Both the position numbers and the translations under genes were made by a program. The notes beneath the pieces were generated by a model. The model made no database searches. It had not been told where the DNA came from and saw only the letters and a list, made by a program, of their open reading frames with translations. From Muricea muricata (Eukaryota; Cnidaria; Anthozoa; Malacalcyonacea; Plexauridae): a stretch of DNA of 64,000 bases. Shown here piece by piece: positions 1 through 10,792 of this stretch. The stretch's first letter is position 1, and the number at the start of each line of letters is the position of its first letter. The stretch covers positions 8,842,701-8,906,700 of the forward strand of contig OY979726.1 in assembly GCA_963855995.1 (NCBI GenBank), given 5' to 3'.

Positions 1-1415
1 AAATTCTTACAGATTTCAAAAGGATTGACATTATTTTGTTGATATACAAGACATTGTATTTCACTAACCCCCCGCAAAAACACGATTTCAGCAATATTTT
101 CCGTCTTGTTCGCTTTTTTATCGCCGAGTAGCCGAAGTCTCATACAATTCTTGTACTTTTCCATAATCACAGATGACTAAAGAACAACTCGTCTCATTTT
201 CGACTTGTTCTGAGACTGTGCTGTCTACTTTATCCTCGATTTTGCATCCTCGACAATTAGCCAAAATTGCCGCCATTACGAAGTCTTTAGCTTGCCGCTT
301 TTGTGTCCAATAAATGTGACTTCTTCGTAATCCAACAGTACTTTATACTATTGAATTTCTAAAGGTGATTTTGTAAAATTCTATCAATTTTCATTATAGA
401 AACCACCCACATAAAGTCGAGTCTCTTCAAGCTTCAAAATAATTTGAAAGTCACGCGCAATCGTCACGAAAATTCCTCGTGGGCGATCGTACCGGGGGAG
501 TGGATATTTTCACGAATACGTTTGCTCGTTTCCACAGCAAGCGGCAAGGCAAGCCAAGCAAACATTTCATATTATTCTATGTTTATGTATATTTGCGTAT
601 TGTTCTGTTTTTAAGCTTCAACTAAAAGAAAATCAGACACACTTACGCATTTCCCCATTTTTATTTAAAGGGCGATTTTTATTATGCCAAAGCAGGCCAA
701 AGTATAAAATAACTAAGCCACTATTAGCCATTATTAGCCCACTAAGATTTTAAAATTGAGCGTACGTATCTGCACTGGCATAGCCCTCAAAATAAACATG
801 GGAGAATGCATAACTGTCAGATTTTCTTGTAGTTAAAGCTTAAAAACAAAATAACACGCAAATATAAACATGCAAACGCATTCGTGAAAATATTCACTTC
901 CCCCGGTATGGTCGCCCACGAGGAATTTTCGTGACGATTGCGCGTGACTTTCAAATTATTTTGAAGCTCGAAGAGATTCGATTTTATGTGGGTGGATTTT
1001 TATATTGAAATTTGATCAAATTTAACAAAATGACCTTCAGAAATTCAATAGTATAAAGTACTGTAGGATTACATTGTATAAATACATACAAAGACGAAGA
1101 AGCCACATTTATCGGACAAAAAAGCTGCAAGACTTTGTAATGGCGGCAATTTTGGCTAATTGCCGAGGATGCAAAATCGGAGATAAAGTAGATGGCATAG
1201 TCTCAGAACAAGTCGAAACTGGGCTGAATTGTTCTTTAGTCATCTGTGATTACGGAAAAGTACAAGAATTGCATGAGACTTCGGCTAGTCGGCGATAAAA
1301 AGGCAAACAAGACGGAAAATATGGCTGAAATCGTGTTTTTGCGGGGGGTAAGTGAAATACAGTGCCTTGTATATCAACAAGATAATGTCAATCCTTTTGA
1401 AATCTGCAAGAATTT
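1..1415. mobile_element. Large palindromic (foldback) repeat, left end outside the window
   Basis: The left arm, about 1-645, is the inverted copy of about 770-1415, with the centre near 708. Identity is high over the whole arm; for example the start of the window matches the reverse complement of sequence ending near 1415. Both arms contain the same open stretch, which reads outward from the centre (minus strand in the left arm, plus in the right) and ends at a GT donor beside a G-run (right arm near 1348). In the right arm one frame carries AAILANCRGCKI and another frame RLRLVGDKKANKTEN. The similarity may extend left of the window, so no target duplication can be given. The type of element is not recognised. 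Confidence 0.85.
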
Positions 1416-2029
1416 GATACAATTGAACATGGTTTTTCATGTTATAATAATTTTTTTAGGAAATATGAAAATTTAATTTCTGCCAGCGATTTTAGTGATT
1501 TTATGCATAATTAACTGCTGACCTAGCATGTTGAGTGGTGATTTTCTTGGAAAATATTATAGTTAGGCAATGTTTTGCTTCTAATAACCACCCCTATAAG
1601 CAACTCTTCTAAACACTATAGGCACTTCAGAAATGCCGTTGCTTGCATTGGTCTGAGGTTAGAGCTATGTCGACACTGCCGTTTCAAGGCGGGGTCATTT
1701 TGAGGACTTTCGCCCTGGATTCAGGTTTTGGCACATATGCTGACCGGCATGGTCATTTTACCCTAAAACAGTTGAGATTACTTGTGGCAAATGAAATGCA
1801 TACAAACTCCTATACAGGTCCTAGACTAATACCGCTCAGTCTGGCTGTCTGGCTTGAAAGCGTGTAGTTAAGTACAAATTTATATTTTAAGTTCTATTTC
1901 TAGTTCTTTCTTTCTCTTAGACTTCAAAAGCGTTTAAGGGCATGTATGTAAGTATAACCCAAGAGTCTTAAACCTCGCTCGAAACGCCGGAGCTGAGTTT
2001 TTATTGTATATTAAGTAGATTCATATTTG
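1416..2029. other. No gene recognised
   Basis: AT-rich sequence with only short open frames (the longest is about 74 codons at 1643-1867) that resemble no family I know. No clear repeat structure seen. Confidence 0.4.
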
Positions 2030-2030
2030 G

Positions 2031-2286
2031 TTGATATTGATATTTTAGACTAGTGCATAGGGCTTTTCAAAAGTAGGGTGTGCATGACGTAAATAGAGTA
2101 GTATTTACAGTAGTATATAAAGGTTCGTATATAGTGACTAGCATGGTAGTATTTCAACTTGATATTGATGTTTTATACTAGTGCATACGGCTATTCAAAA
2201 CTAGGGTGTGCATTAGGTAAATAGAGTTGTATTTAGTATATGAAGGTTTGTATATAGGGACTAGTAGAGTAGTATTTAAGGAAGTA
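2031..2286. repeat. Tandem duplication, period about 128 bp, two copies
   Basis: The segment beginning TTGATATTGATATTTTAGAC at 2031 recurs with point changes at 2159, and both copies share the downstream landmarks AGGGTGTGCAT and GGGACTAG/GTGACTAG. Non-coding and AT-rich. Confidence 0.8.
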
Positions 2287-2925
2287 GGGTAGAAAGTAAG
2301 AGGATAAAACAAATTTAGCTGTTATTAGTGATTTATCCGGCTTCCTGCCTGTTTTGATTTGATTTGCTTCCAGGTTATATGTTTTTTTTAAGTTTGTTGC
2401 AAGAACAGGCATTGGATGAATAAAAAGCAAGAGAGTGGGCTTTTAAACTCCAAAAAGCGTTGCCGTGGTATAGGGTGGAGAACACGTTCCAGTTTTCCCT
2501 ACTTATGAGAGTACGGTATTATACAATCCACCATAATAAAAAAGATGGCGGCCTTTTGATCGTAAAAACAGTTCTTCGCGAATTTGCGTTGGCTGCCTGT
2601 CATGACAGTTGAAAATCACCTGTCACATCAGTTTATTGAAGATTGGCAGTCTTGTCACGCTCGTATACAGCTTTATTGTTGTAAACAAAAACAAAAACTA
2701 CTGTAATTTGAAAGACATCGACATGTCGATTTCGCCAATAGAAAAGTTCATAATTTTGAGACAGTACGCTGCTTTGCGAACAAAAATTATCCTGGGAAAG
2801 AAGGCAAATTTGGTTTAATTTATAAGGTTCGTTAAATATTTTTTTAATGTGTTTGCAGCCGATTTAAATTTGAGAAAAAATGTTTTTAAGATCGACATGC
2901 CGCCATCTTTTTTATTGTAGCGAAT

Positions 2926-3105
2926 TACTTTATGGTTTCCGTGTTTGAATGGCCTGATTCTAACACGCGGGAAAGTTGCAAGAGTTAAGAAAAGCGCGCG
3001 AAACACGAGCCGAAGGCGAGTGATTTTGCACACTTTTCTTAACTCGAGCAACATTCCCAAGTGTTTGGATAAGGCCGTCCAAACACGGAAACCATAAAGT
3101 AATTG
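2926..3105. mobile_element. Palindromic MITE-like element
   Basis: Terminal inverted repeats include ACTTTATGGTTTCCGTGTTTG near 2932 and its complement near 3080-3100. A second, inner inverted pair (GAGTTAAGAAAAG / CTTTTCTTAACTC) makes almost the whole 180 bp able to fold on itself. No coding capacity. An unresolved related motif, GTTTTATCCC, lies just downstream at 3224-3320. Confidence 0.7.
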
Positions 3106-3603
3106 TTTTACAAAATAACAACCGTACGGTAGTCGACTTGCAATTTACCATACCTGTTAAATCATACCTTGCTTGCAGGCCGCAATTTGGTGGGAATTTA
3201 TTAAAGATCCCCCATTCACCCCTAGTCAGTGTTTTATCCCCAGTCTGCATTTTATACCCAGTCCGGTCTGTAGTCCGTAGTCCGCAGATTATACTGACCA
3301 GTATTTTATCCCTTAATAATGGCTACATGCGCTACCATTGCTGCATCTTAAACTAGCGTTTTCAGCCGTTATCTATGATACCGTGTTCAATCGAAAACGA
3401 TTAAGCACGGATGGGGGGATTGTCGTGTTTTATCGAAAATGATGAATTTTGAATGTGGTTTTAAAAAAATTCAAACATGTAAATGATGCAAAAAAATCTT
3501 CATCCCTATATAGGCCAGTATTGCTGTACAGTTCATAATTATACGCTTTGAAATTGTAATGAAATTTTAAGTCAAGACAGAACAGAGTTTAGTTTTATCA
3601 TAC

Positions 3604-3609
3604 TTTATT
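3604..3609 (-). terminator. Polyadenylation signal AATAAA for the choloylglycine-hydrolase-like gene
   Basis: Reading the minus strand, AATAAA occurs about 110 bp beyond the TGA stop at 3717-3719. It is the first canonical signal after the gene. Confidence 0.6.
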
Positions 3610-3716
3610 GAAAATATTAAAAACACGTACATAATTACCTACTAAAACAAGAGCAATCGGAGATTTCATATGTTGGACATAATAATATCATTGTTAAAAC
3701 CGTCATAAAATTTCGG

Positions 3717-6700
3717 TCAGCCACGTAGTGGTGATGATATTGGGGCCATTTTCTCTGTGATATCAACAAATCCTGTTACTTCTGGTGCTTCCACTTTAAT
3801 CCCGACAACTCCTTTATTGTCAAGATCGTTCAAGTGCAAGAAGCGAATGGTGAGATCGTTGTAGTCATGGTAATAAAGAGTAGCGTTATTAAGGTCTTTA
3901 GCGACGGTCCACGATGTATAATCAAAAAATTTACTTTCTGGGCTCTCCATCAGAACACCTTTGGGAATATCGACATCATTCAGAACATGAAATACCAAGT
4001 TGACTGCTTCCTTAAATGTCTCAGTGGGCATGGCGAACGATTTCGTCACACCGGCACGTATCAATCTTGAAGGAGGGGTAAAGTCACCGGGGATACCGAT
4101 GAGACCACTTCCCTGACCTGTTTTGAGAAAGGTCTTATTCCCAAGAGTGAGTGAGGGATAGTTGTAGTTAGAGAGTTGGACGTAGTTACGGAAGTTTGTC
4201 ATATGGAAGTCATATGGAGGACTATTTGTCACCACACCTAGTGAAGAAGATAGAAAATATAATCGTAAACATATTTTTTAATAACATACAAATTAAATAC
4301 CTTACTTGAATTTAAATTCGCACAGTACTAGAATTCGCGCCGCAATATTAGATTATCGTTCTTAATAATGCAAATCAGTTGATTTATAAAGTATAGAATT
4401 AAACAGGATGAATATATTATATCTACATTATAAGCCGACAATATATTCTCAGGTTCGCGTAGTATTGCGTATGCCTTTAAGAATTCCTTCATTTTCCTGT
4501 AGTTTCCTGAACTAACTTGTTTCACATGATTGTTACTATAGTGGCGATTAATTGTCCAGGCAATTGCTGTTATATTGCTCCCACTTTTAAAAACGAACTT
4601 ACGAACTTACGTGCCAAATTGGGCCAAATGTGCAACCATACGGTGATAATTGTTCAATCTTGTCTATGATTTTGGAGTCTGGTGACCAGATATATTAGCG
4701 CACTAGTCCAGATGTTTAAAGCCCCACAACTGGCACGTTTTGTTATTAAAAATTTTTAGTTACGTTTCACAATATTGAAGCCATTTCTTGAGGTCACTTA
4801 ATTCCATTTTACTTAAGTCGTTAGAAATAGAGAAGAATTTGAACTGACACGGAAAATTACTCGCGCGAATTTAAAGCTGTGCGAATAAGTCTGAACAAGG
4901 TGCACGAGATTAAGTCACGCGAACTTAAAGCTGCGCGAAAATCAGTATCGCGCAAATTTAAATACAAGTAAGGCAAGCACATTGTAGTTTGCAATGTCTT
5001 AAAATGATGGTTTTAGCTATCATAAGGATTATGCTTGCATCAAGAGGACGAAACACTTCGTTGGAAAGAACAGAATATCATCGAAGCTTTAAAACAAATA
5101 CACCAATTCTAAAAGTAAACTTCTGCAGTGTTTCAAGCTTACACAACGCCTTACCCAATTATTATGTACTGGACTAGAATTGTTACCGGCTTTGGACAAC
5201 TACCTCTGTAGTTCAGTGGTCAGAGCATTGACCAAGAATGGCAAGGACGCAGGTTCAATTCTTCCGATGAAGATCCTTAGGTTAAAACGTCGAGCATTAC
5301 AACCTTACCTAATCCCTTACTGGAATATTGTTTCCTCTAGATTTAATTGGAAACTACCTTAGCCTGTGATTTAATGGTCAGAGCACACACACACACAAGA
5401 ATGGCACTTTAAGAACAGGTTCACTTCCTGCTGGGGACCTGTTTTGAGTTGGGCAGATATCGCAACTGTTTCCGGTTAAGATTCTTATATTGTATACATT
5501 GAGATCCAGGCCTCCGACAAAGATCCATTGGTTAAAACGTCGATGTCTCGCTACATTTTTCAGGTGGTGGAATCTACTGTATTTCCTCCACTTAGCCCCC
5601 ACTCAAAAGCTATTAAAAACAAAATAAGCGCCACCTTCTTTTAAGCCCCCACCCTCGTTATTTTACAAATGCAAATTGATAAAGAGGAATATTTTATGTA
5701 ATATAGTATAACCAGAGAACCAACTCTGGATGAAAATTTACTAAGCCCCCACTTCTAATAAGCCCCCATGCACTTCTAATGAGCCCCCACTCAAAAGGTG
5801 GCAAAAAAATAAGCCCCCAGGGGGCTAAATAGAGGAAATACGGTATTATCTAAACAACTATCATAATTATGTGTTGCGTCGCTGCCCACATAGCACCCTA
5901 TCAATCTACGATTTTATATACCATACTAGCACAAATTTAAATACTTACCAACTGGGTTACAATATACTGTTCTTCCATTCTTCGTATACTCCAGAACAAT
6001 GGCATCACCTGTTTTATCTTGTATTGAGTAGTGTAATTGAAGTGTAATTCTTGGATCTTGGAGCTTTCTTTCGAATACTAAAGGAAAGCTGCCATTATCA
6101 ATAGTATCCTGGACTTCTTGAACGGTTGCGAATGTTGAGAGTAGCCATAGTGGTAACTCCAGGTGGGAGATCTCTCCGCCTTTTGGACATTTGTTTTCAG
6201 GAAGCTTCTGTTTAAGACAAAGAAATAAATTACAATTGACTCGGTTTTCTTTGATACAACTATCAATGGAAATGTTTATTGAAAGTTATCGTTCTGTGCT
6301 TAATACACACATGTATATATGGACCGACGGTATAATTATATACGCAATCAATATGAGCTATATCTATATGGAGAATTGAAAAAGTGTTCTGCAGCAATCT
6401 ACACTAAAAGATTTTGAGTGCTTGGTAAAAACAATGAAAGACAATAAACTAAATAAATTGGTTCTTCAAAGATCGAAGAGCATAAAAATCTTTATATTTT
6501 TATTCTTGAAAAGAAATATTTTGGAGTTGCTTACTTCGTATTCAGCAGAGAGCGGAAATAAAAGTGCGCCCACCGACAATCCAGCATTGTTCATTCCATC
6601 AGTTGCCATTTTATAACCCCATGCATTGAGATAAGCGACTACGTAGTTATTTCGCCATTTCATTCGTGGGCATTGACATTCATCTGGCATATATGCCTTG

Positions 6701-6879
6701 TGATACTGGCCCACCGGTTCAACTACGACATAAGATTCCAAACTAATCTCAAACTCCATAGTTCTGCCCACGACGACCGTGTTATCTTTGGCTTCAACTC
6801 GTATCTCCGTACATGCTTCGGTGACTATGACCAAGCAAAGCCAAACAAGATTGAGGGTAAAAAGTACATTCATTTTCAT
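3717..6879 (-). CDS. Secreted choloylglycine hydrolase / penicillin V acylase family protein (3 exons)
   Basis: Exons on the minus strand are 6879-6535, 6207-5949 and 4237-3717. All introns are GT-AG and the phases agree (0, then 1), giving about 374 residues, slightly longer than bacterial bile salt hydrolases (about 320-340). Residues 1-22 form a hydrophobic signal peptide; Cys23 would become the N-terminal nucleophile. Family landmarks follow: GRTMEF with Arg39, DGMNNAGL with Asn97, VVTNSPPYDFH with Asn206, and SRLIR with Arg259/Arg262. The Asp usual in bacterial bile salt hydrolases after the Arg is Glu42 here. Known members are Ntn hydrolases that cut non-peptide C-N amide bonds; the substrate cannot be read from sequence and need not be bile salt. 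The signal peptide suggests secretion or lysosomal targeting. Intron 2 (1.7 kb) holds several repeats. The start is the first Met of the signal peptide; Met3 is an alternative. Confidence 0.88.
4300..4973. mobile_element. Inverted-repeat element in intron 2 of the hydrolase gene
   Basis: The left end CCTTACTTGAATTTAAATTC is matched in inverse by AAATTTAAATACAAGTAAGG at the right end. Additional GCGCGAA / GAATTCGCGC motifs lie inside both ends. The interior has no coding capacity, so this is probably a non-autonomous DNA element. Confidence 0.6.
5196..5560 (+). repeat. Two adjoining tRNA-derived SINE-like units
   Basis: Each unit starts with a degenerate A box (TAGTTCAGTGGTCAGAGC near 5208; ATTTAATGGTCAGAGC near 5370), then a B-box-like GGTTCAATTC or GGTTCACTTC, then a shared tail with GATCC(T/A)T(A/T)GGTTAAAACGTCGA. 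The second unit carries a CA microsatellite in place of the anticodon arm. Neither folds as an intact tRNA. Confidence 0.65.
5577..5843. mobile_element. TA-flanked MITE with GCCCCCA motifs
   Basis: Ends read CTGTATTTCCTCCACTTAGC and GCTAAATAGAGGAAATACGG, inverted copies of each other, flanked by TA. The interior repeats AAGCCCCCA. A related, more decayed copy is at about 18530-18775. TA flanks suggest mobilisation by a Tc1/mariner-type transposase. Confidence 0.7.
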
Positions 6880-6933
6880 AATGATTTCTAATTCAGCAAA
6901 AGTAAAATAAAAAATAATTAGGGAATTACTATA

Positions 6934-7550
6934 CAGGGTGTCCCCAAAAAAATGTCCCCTACTAAACTTCTGAAAAGATTTAATTTACGCATGGCGCAAA
7001 TTGCAAATTTTTATGATCCAGTAAATGTCCAACATGACACCGTACCTTCCCAGTTGCAAATTTTCTACACAAAATGTTGGAATATATAGAATTTTTCTAG
7101 ACACATTTAAAGTCGAGCAAAGGCTAAAATTTTTACTTGTGCAAAATTTGGGTAATTTGCTGTAATTATATGTCATATTGACTCGATTCGTTTTGAAAAT
7201 CTACAGTCTAGAATAACGAAATTTAATATACTTGAATTTCACTACTTCTCAAAAGATGGAGTCTGTGTTATTAATCCACAACCTGTAAAATTCAACCGAA
7301 TGTCAGCCAATTTTAAATCTGGACGGTATATGAAATTAAGCAAAACTTGTACAAGTGAGAATTTTGGCCTTGGCTCTTTGACTCGCTGTAGAAATTTTTG
7401 TCTAGAAAAAAAATAATCAACATTTTGTTTAGAAAATTTGCAAAATAAAAACATGAGCTACTGGACTTTAGCGTGGTAAAAAAATGCCTATGCCATAAGC
7501 AAAATACATATTCTCTACAATTTAACAGGATACATTTTTTGGACACCTTG
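6934..7550. mobile_element. Mariner-like non-autonomous element (TA-flanked)
   Basis: The left end CAGGGTGTCCCCAAAAAAAT and the right end ATTTTTTGGACACCTTG are inverted copies, each flanked by TA (6932-6933 and 7551-7552). The interior has no transposase. It lies just 5' of the hydrolase gene start at 6879 and so may sit in its promoter. Confidence 0.75.
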
Positions 7551-7552
7551 TA

Positions 7553-8345
7553 TATCAGCTAGGGCATTTTTAAAGAATTCTAACTATACTGCCTACTTGG
7601 AATAAAAAGTAAAGTGACTCGATCGATCCGTTTGTTGTTCCGAAGCGTATTGGGCGAGGCGAAGTTGAGGTGAAAGAGATGAGGGATAGGCAGTCTTTTT
7701 TAACAGTTGCAACCATCCATGCATGGTTGGCGTTGAAGGAGGAAATGTTTTGATAGTTTCAGGTTTTGGATTTCCCTGATGTCTTCGAGAAAACTTAAAG
7801 CATGCACATAAATTTGGCGGATAATCATATAATAGTGATGGGCAAGATTTCAATCAATGATAGAAAACGTTAAGTCAGACATGTATATAGAAATAAGTTA
7901 AAAGTGAAACATGTATATAGAAAGGCCCAGCAAGGGCAAGCAAAGGGCCTATTCAGATATGAACAGTAATATTATCTAAATGCCTAGATCGTTACTATAA
8001 ATTGCATTATTAATAGTTACCGCCACTGTTGGATCGAGTGACAACACTGAATCAATGCTCATTGCATGATGAAAATTTTAATAAATTGTCATTACATTAA
8101 TGACCTACTAGTTGCCATATATTCTGTTCACTGTCAGCTTGAAAAGATTGGTGATTGAATGTATAATTAATATAAATATTTGCGAGTCTGTTTGTGGATT
8201 TTAAACCGTGTGAAATGACCAGGCTACGTGGAGCCCAAGCGCTATAGGGAGGGGGCTTTAAAGACAGGCTTGATTTGGTGGTAAGAATATAAAATCAGGG
8301 CATGGCTCCCCTATGGTTGGTTATATGTAGCAAAAATTCACGACA
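7553..8345. other. No gene recognised
   Basis: AT-rich DNA. A short direct repeat, ACATGTATATAGAAA, occurs at about 7879 and 7908. No coding signal. Confidence 0.4.
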
Positions 8346-8347
8346 AA

Positions 8348-8548
8348 TAATATGTACATATTCAAGAAATATTATGTACATATTCAAGCAATTATATGTA
8401 CACGTTCAAGACAACTAGACAAGTTGAACATCTTCAACACAATATATATGCACGTATTCAACACAATTTATATGCACATATTCAATACAACTGTATATGC
8501 ACGTATTCAATACACAATATATATGCACGTATTCAACACAATTTTTAT
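8348..8548. repeat. Minisatellite, unit about 20-24 bp
   Basis: About nine degenerate units of the type ATATGCACGTATTCAACACA or ATTATGTACATATTCAAG. The flank CATAGTTGG/CTATGGTTGG plus the first units recur in inverse at about 15285-15365, so the array belongs to a dispersed repeat. Apparent open frames here (for example 8352-8585) are translations of the array. Confidence 0.8.
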
Positions 8549-8931
8549 GCTGTACTTTTCTGCAGAGTCTTCACTGCGTACTTAAGTTCGGTGAAATCCC
8601 TAGTGTTGTGACGTCACGTTAGATAAAACGCGTATGCGGACAAACGGCCAAGTGGCTTCCGGGCTTACGCTGTTTGGAAAACTCGCAAGAACATCGCAAA
8701 AAATCAAACAATACATAATGAGCCGACTTGCCTCATTCTTTATTAGTTGAATTGCATTCGACACGACAAATTACAGCAACACTTGTACTTATTAGTTCAG
8801 AAGGAAAAAATAGCGATTGTATTAATTTTTCGTTTTCTTCAAAATTTCGCGTGTTCTGTGACTGCAAAAAACACAAAAAATGTTTTCATTTCTTATTTAA
8901 TCTATTACTAGTAAATTCATAATAGGTACAT
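8549..8931. other. No gene; carries a dispersed CGTATGCGGAC motif
   Basis: Sequence at about 8612-8690 (AAAACGCGTATGCGGACAAA, then AAGTGGCTTCCGGG and TTTACGCTGTTT-like) is repeated at about 11355-11430. Nothing else is recognised. Confidence 0.5.
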
Positions 8932-8932
8932 T

Positions 8933-8938
8933 TTTATT
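8933..8938 (-). terminator. Possible polyadenylation signal of the RING-kelch gene
   Basis: AATAAA on the minus strand, about 230 bp beyond the stop at 9168. Confidence 0.35.
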
Positions 8939-9167
8939 TCGTTAGTTTTCCGCTTTTAACTACACCTAACTATATAAATGTTACGTGACATTGTTCTGAG
9001 TCTAGTCTTGGTGTCTAATTCCAACTGTTCATAAAATGTTAATAAAATCAAAGTCGACTTTTGGTCTCAAAGCCATTAGTTCAACATTCTTAAATTGTTC
9101 ACACAGCGACAGCAGTGTGGTTATATCTTGCTTCAGACATTTCTGGCAGTTCTTGCCAAGTGTTACT

Positions 9168-10792
9168 TTAAAAATTGAAAGCTTCAACTGACTTTAGCCA
9201 TCCTTGCGCTGAACATCCTCCTAGTACTACAATGTGATTTGGTATAACAACTGCAGTAAATCCCCATCTCTTAAATTTCATTGGAGGCAACATGTGACTT
9301 TGTTCTGTCTTCACATTGTAAATAATCACTGTATTTATTGCTTTGCCACGTTTGTCAGTGCCACCTATAACAACAATGTTGTCTCCCCATTTCACAGTTG
9401 CCATACCACTCACTTCATACGGTAATGGTGCCAACTGTTTACGTACCTTTTTCTTAATATCGTACAGAACGACACTGCTAAGGTTGTCTTTGCAAAAGTC
9501 AGTTGCCGTTCCACCAACGATCAATAAACTGTCTTCAAATATTTGCGTATTGTGACCTCGTCTTGATTCAGGCATTCTTGATAAGATATTTACATTATAG
9601 GGAGGAATAAGTTGGACTTCATGAATACAGTTGGAAATTGCTCTCAGATTTTCACCATAACCTCCTGTAACTAGTAGCTGGTCATTATACAGGACACTGC
9701 TGTGGTGTGCCAACTTAGTAGGCAGTTTGACAGGACAGTCGCTCCAGTGTGTTGAGAGATCAGGTTTTGCTACAGCCGTCATTCTAATCATATCATCAAG
9801 ATATCCAGGATGACACCAACCCCCAGCAATTGTGACATGATTGTTATAAACAAATGAAGTGGCTCCACTTCGTTTCTGTGGCATCGACTGTAATGGAGAC
9901 CATGTCTTTTTACGCCAGTTAAACATCTCTACAGAGTCATCTCCCCAACCACCAGCTACGATGATGTTTTCTCTGTCACCACTTGGTGTATTTCTTACTA
10001 TTTTTGTGTTTTCTTGTTTTATCTCAAGAAGAACATCCTTCAACTCATTAAAACCTTCAATCAAAGCTGTTTTTAATCCTGTAACTTTATCATCAACTGT
10101 CTTGATTTTTCCTTCAATATCAGTTTTAATGTCAGCCATATTCTTTTCTACGTTCGTCAGTTTTGTTTCCATAGCAACCACCTTCGCCTCCATATTTTCT
10201 ATTCGTTTCTCTATATTTGCCACATTTGTTTGTATATTCTTTTCAGTGTTTAACGCTGCCATTTTTCTTACTGCATTTTTTCCATGTTTGCCATTCGTTT
10301 CTGTATATCTACCAATGTTTTTGTCGTTTCTTTGCATGAGTGACACTTTAACTTTCGGAATTGGCAGACCTCACTTTCATGATGAATAAGATCTCGTTGG
10401 TTTACAGTTGCACCACAGCCTTGGTTGGTACAAACAGCTGGTGTAAATCCACACGTATCCTCGTGTTGGTCCAGATGTTGTAATTGTAGGATTTCTTGAC
10501 AACCTCTGTCGATGTAAACGCAACGAATATTTAATTCATTCAAAATATCTTTAATCATTCTTGGTGCTTCGATCAAAGTGTCTACGGTCAAGTCGTCTGC
10601 ACACGTAGGGCATCGCTTCGCATTCTCGGGGTGTTTCGTAATACAACCACGACAAAAACAGTGTTGGTTCTTTGGACACAGAACGGGATCTTTTAAAACG
10701 CTAAAGCAAATCAAACAAATGAAATTTCGGTTGACTGTGCTCACAAAGCGTTCTTCATCGTAGCGTTGTATATATGACGCCATAATATTCAC
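9168..10792 (-). pseudogene. Intronless RING / TRAF-type zinc finger / coiled coil / kelch gene with one frameshift
   Basis: The first frame (10792-10268) encodes a C3HC4 RING (Cys26, Cys29, Cys39, His44, Cys47, Cys50, Cys61, Cys64) and TRAF-type zinc fingers (about residues 91-155, e.g. Cys91, Cys98, His110, Cys114), then the start of a coiled coil and a stop. The second frame (open from 10346 to 9168) continues the same coiled coil and about five kelch repeats with GG pairs such as IIVAGGW, LLVTGGY, LLIVGG, IVVIGG and IVVLGG. The switch is explained by one base missing in the A6 run at 10276-10281. RING-TRAF proteins are usually E3 ubiquitin ligases and the kelch propeller would bind substrate; this function is inferred. 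No intron interrupts it, unlike its paralogue at 26224, which suggests a retrocopy. It is either a pseudogene or a sequencing error in a homopolymer. Confidence 0.85.

Noticed and set aside
2815..3250. Minus-strand frames of 81 and 96 codons
   Set aside because: They cross a palindromic MITE.
10268..10285. A tiny intron GTAAGA...CAG joining RING and kelch frames
   Set aside because: It would be 16 nt, far below any usable intron, and does not restore the frame.
9859..10389. Plus-strand frame of 176 codons
   Set aside because: It is the antisense of the coiled-coil part of the RING-kelch gene.
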